A DNA stretch of 5,414 bases from Ferrithrix thermotolerans DSM 19514 (GTDB lineage Bacteria > Actinomycetota > Acidimicrobiia > Acidimicrobiales > Ilumatobacteraceae), in assembly GCA_945878705.1 (NCBI GenBank), contig CAMCUE010000089.1, forward strand, positions 1-5,414. Direction: 5' to 3'. The notes below the pieces were generated by a model. The model saw only the letters and a program-made list of their open reading frames with translations. It did no database searches and was not told where the DNA came from. Shown piece by piece: positions 5,041 to 5,414 of this stretch. Position numbers and translations under genes: made by a program. Positions within the stretch are counted from its first letter, which is position 1, and every line of letters begins with the position of its first letter.

Positions 5041-5151
5041 GTGGGATTCAACCCGACTCGCAAACGTAACACTCGCCCAATTGACTATTTCATTGTGGCT
5101 AGTGCGATGCTCGCAATTGCTGCACTTATTATCTGGGCATTCGCCGGTTAA
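5041..5151 (+). CDS. 36-residue single-pass membrane peptide, unknown function
   Basis: This short gene starts with GTG and ends with TAA. The product has a basic, Asn/Arg-rich head (MGFNPTRKRNTRPIDY, residues 1-16) and one hydrophobic helix filling the rest (FIVASAMLAIAALIIWAFAG, 17-36), ending just after the helix. That predicts a single-span inner-membrane peptide with the N-terminus in the cytoplasm by the positive-inside rule. From memory, similar very small proteins beginning MGFNP with the same head-plus-helix plan occur in actinobacteria; I know no function. The start is chosen because it gives the MGFNP beginning and lies 6 bases after a -10-like element. It is followed after 16 bases by the CxxC protein, which has its own ribosome site, so the two are probably co-transcribed. 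It is easily missed by gene callers with a minimum-length cutoff. Confidence 0.68.
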   Translation: MGFNPTRKRNTRPIDYFIVASAMLAIAALIIWAFAG

Positions 5152-5153
5152 TT

Positions 5154-5159
5154 AAAAGG
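5154..5159 (+). promoter_or_regulatory. Ribosome binding site (AAAAGG) for the 66-residue CxxC protein
   Basis: AAAAGG lies 8 bases before the ATG at 5168 in otherwise AT-rich sequence. It is the clearest Shine-Dalgarno-like site in the window. Its presence only at this internal gene supports the view that the 5041 gene leads a bicistronic, leaderless-start transcript. Confidence 0.5.
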
Positions 5160-5167
5160 TTAGTTAA

Positions 5168-5368
5168 ATGTCAAAATCTATTTGGGATGGTTTGTACGGC
5201 GAAGTTGAAGTTCGCCGTGTGCAACCCTATGAAGCGCTCAAGGAATACATTTGCCCCGGCTGCAACCAAGATATTTACGAGGGTATGGGGCACTATGTTT
5301 GCGTGCCAACCGAAGCACCAGACTTACGCCGACATTGGCACTACGCCTGTTGGGATCGACGATCGTAA
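5168..5368 (+). CDS. Small putative zinc-binding protein with CPGC and HWHxxCW motifs, conserved actinobacterial type
   Basis: The 66-residue product has an N-terminal IWDGLYGEVEVRRVQPYEA segment (5-23), then CPGC at 29-32, H42, C45, and HWHYAC at 56-61. The pairs C29/C32 and H58/C61 (H56 as alternative) look like the two halves of a single zinc site in a small treble-clef-like fold; no ATPase motif is present. From memory, actinobacterial genomes carry small proteins with the same CPGC and RRHWHxxCW ends, often labelled 'ATP/GTP-binding protein' without visible support for that label. Members I recall are usually somewhat longer, with an extra C-terminal tail, so this is a minimal version. 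The ATG has an AAAAGG site 8 bases upstream and follows the membrane-peptide gene closely. A nucleic-acid or protein-binding role is a guess. Confidence 0.8.
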   Translation: MSKSIWDGLYGEVEVRRVQPYEALKEYICPGCNQDIYEGMGHYVCVPTEAPDLRRHWHYACWDRRS

Positions 5369-5414
5369 CTTTTTAAAATGCGTTGTACAACACGTCAAGT
5401 TGCGTGCCTAAAAC

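Noticed and set aside
5187..5411. + strand ORF of 74 codons overlapping the CxxC protein
   Set aside because: It is out of frame with a gene that has a clear ribosome site and conserved CPGC and HWHxxCW motifs.
5378..5414. ATG-initiated + strand ORF at the right edge (MRCTTRQVACLK)
   Set aside because: There is no ribosome site or -10 element, only 12 codons, and the opposite strand offers an equally good gene tail.

Overview
The window is a densely packed stretch of an actinobacterial chromosome. Three things point there: a TRAM-type RNA methyltransferase resembling those of high-GC Gram-positives, a small CxxC/HWH-Cys protein of a type I know from actinobacteria, and repeated TAnnnT -10 motifs placed 6-10 bases before start codons with no Shine-Dalgarno, the usual look of actinobacterial leaderless genes. 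Base composition is near balanced by eye, which, with the streamlined spacing, would suit an aquatic actinobacterium, perhaps of the Acidimicrobiia. That lineage is an inference from family resemblance, not a measurement.

Layout. Positions 1-77 hold the 3' end of an unrecognised + strand gene. Positions 88-321 hold a 77-codon ORF whose last ~58 residues look like the C-terminal end of a TIGR04372-type glycosyltransferase, so it is probably a remnant. Next come two tandem paralogous flavodoxin-fold NAD(P)H:quinone-type oxidoreductases (334-942 and 939-1532) joined by an ATGA overlap. The second overlaps, tail to tail, a - strand class I SAM-dependent RNA methyltransferase of the TrmA/RlmD family (1505-2746). 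That gene diverges from ribulose-phosphate 3-epimerase (rpe, 2775-3461) across only 28 bases. Rpe converges, with a 2-base gap, on a - strand operon made of an enoyl-CoA hydratase/isomerase-family gene (4237-5019) followed by a secreted, membrane-anchored protein of unknown role (3464-4186, probably extending to about 4252 to include a signal peptide). The crotonase gene diverges across 21 bases from a + strand pair: a 36-residue single-pass membrane peptide (5041-5151) and a 66-residue putative zinc-binding protein (5168-5368).

The genes do not form one pathway. Rpe is central carbon metabolism, the methyltransferase is RNA modification, the crotonase is acyl-CoA metabolism and the flavoprotein pair is redox chemistry. 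What unites them is compact architecture: there is no gene-free stretch over about 90 bases, no clear intrinsic terminator, and two divergent pairs with overlapping -10-like elements. I see no tRNA, rRNA, CRISPR, insertion sequence or phage gene, and no convincing new multi-gene system. The points most worth a second look are the signal peptide hidden behind a non-canonical start, the short membrane-peptide gene at 5041, the glycosyltransferase tail remnant, and the overlapping divergent promoters.
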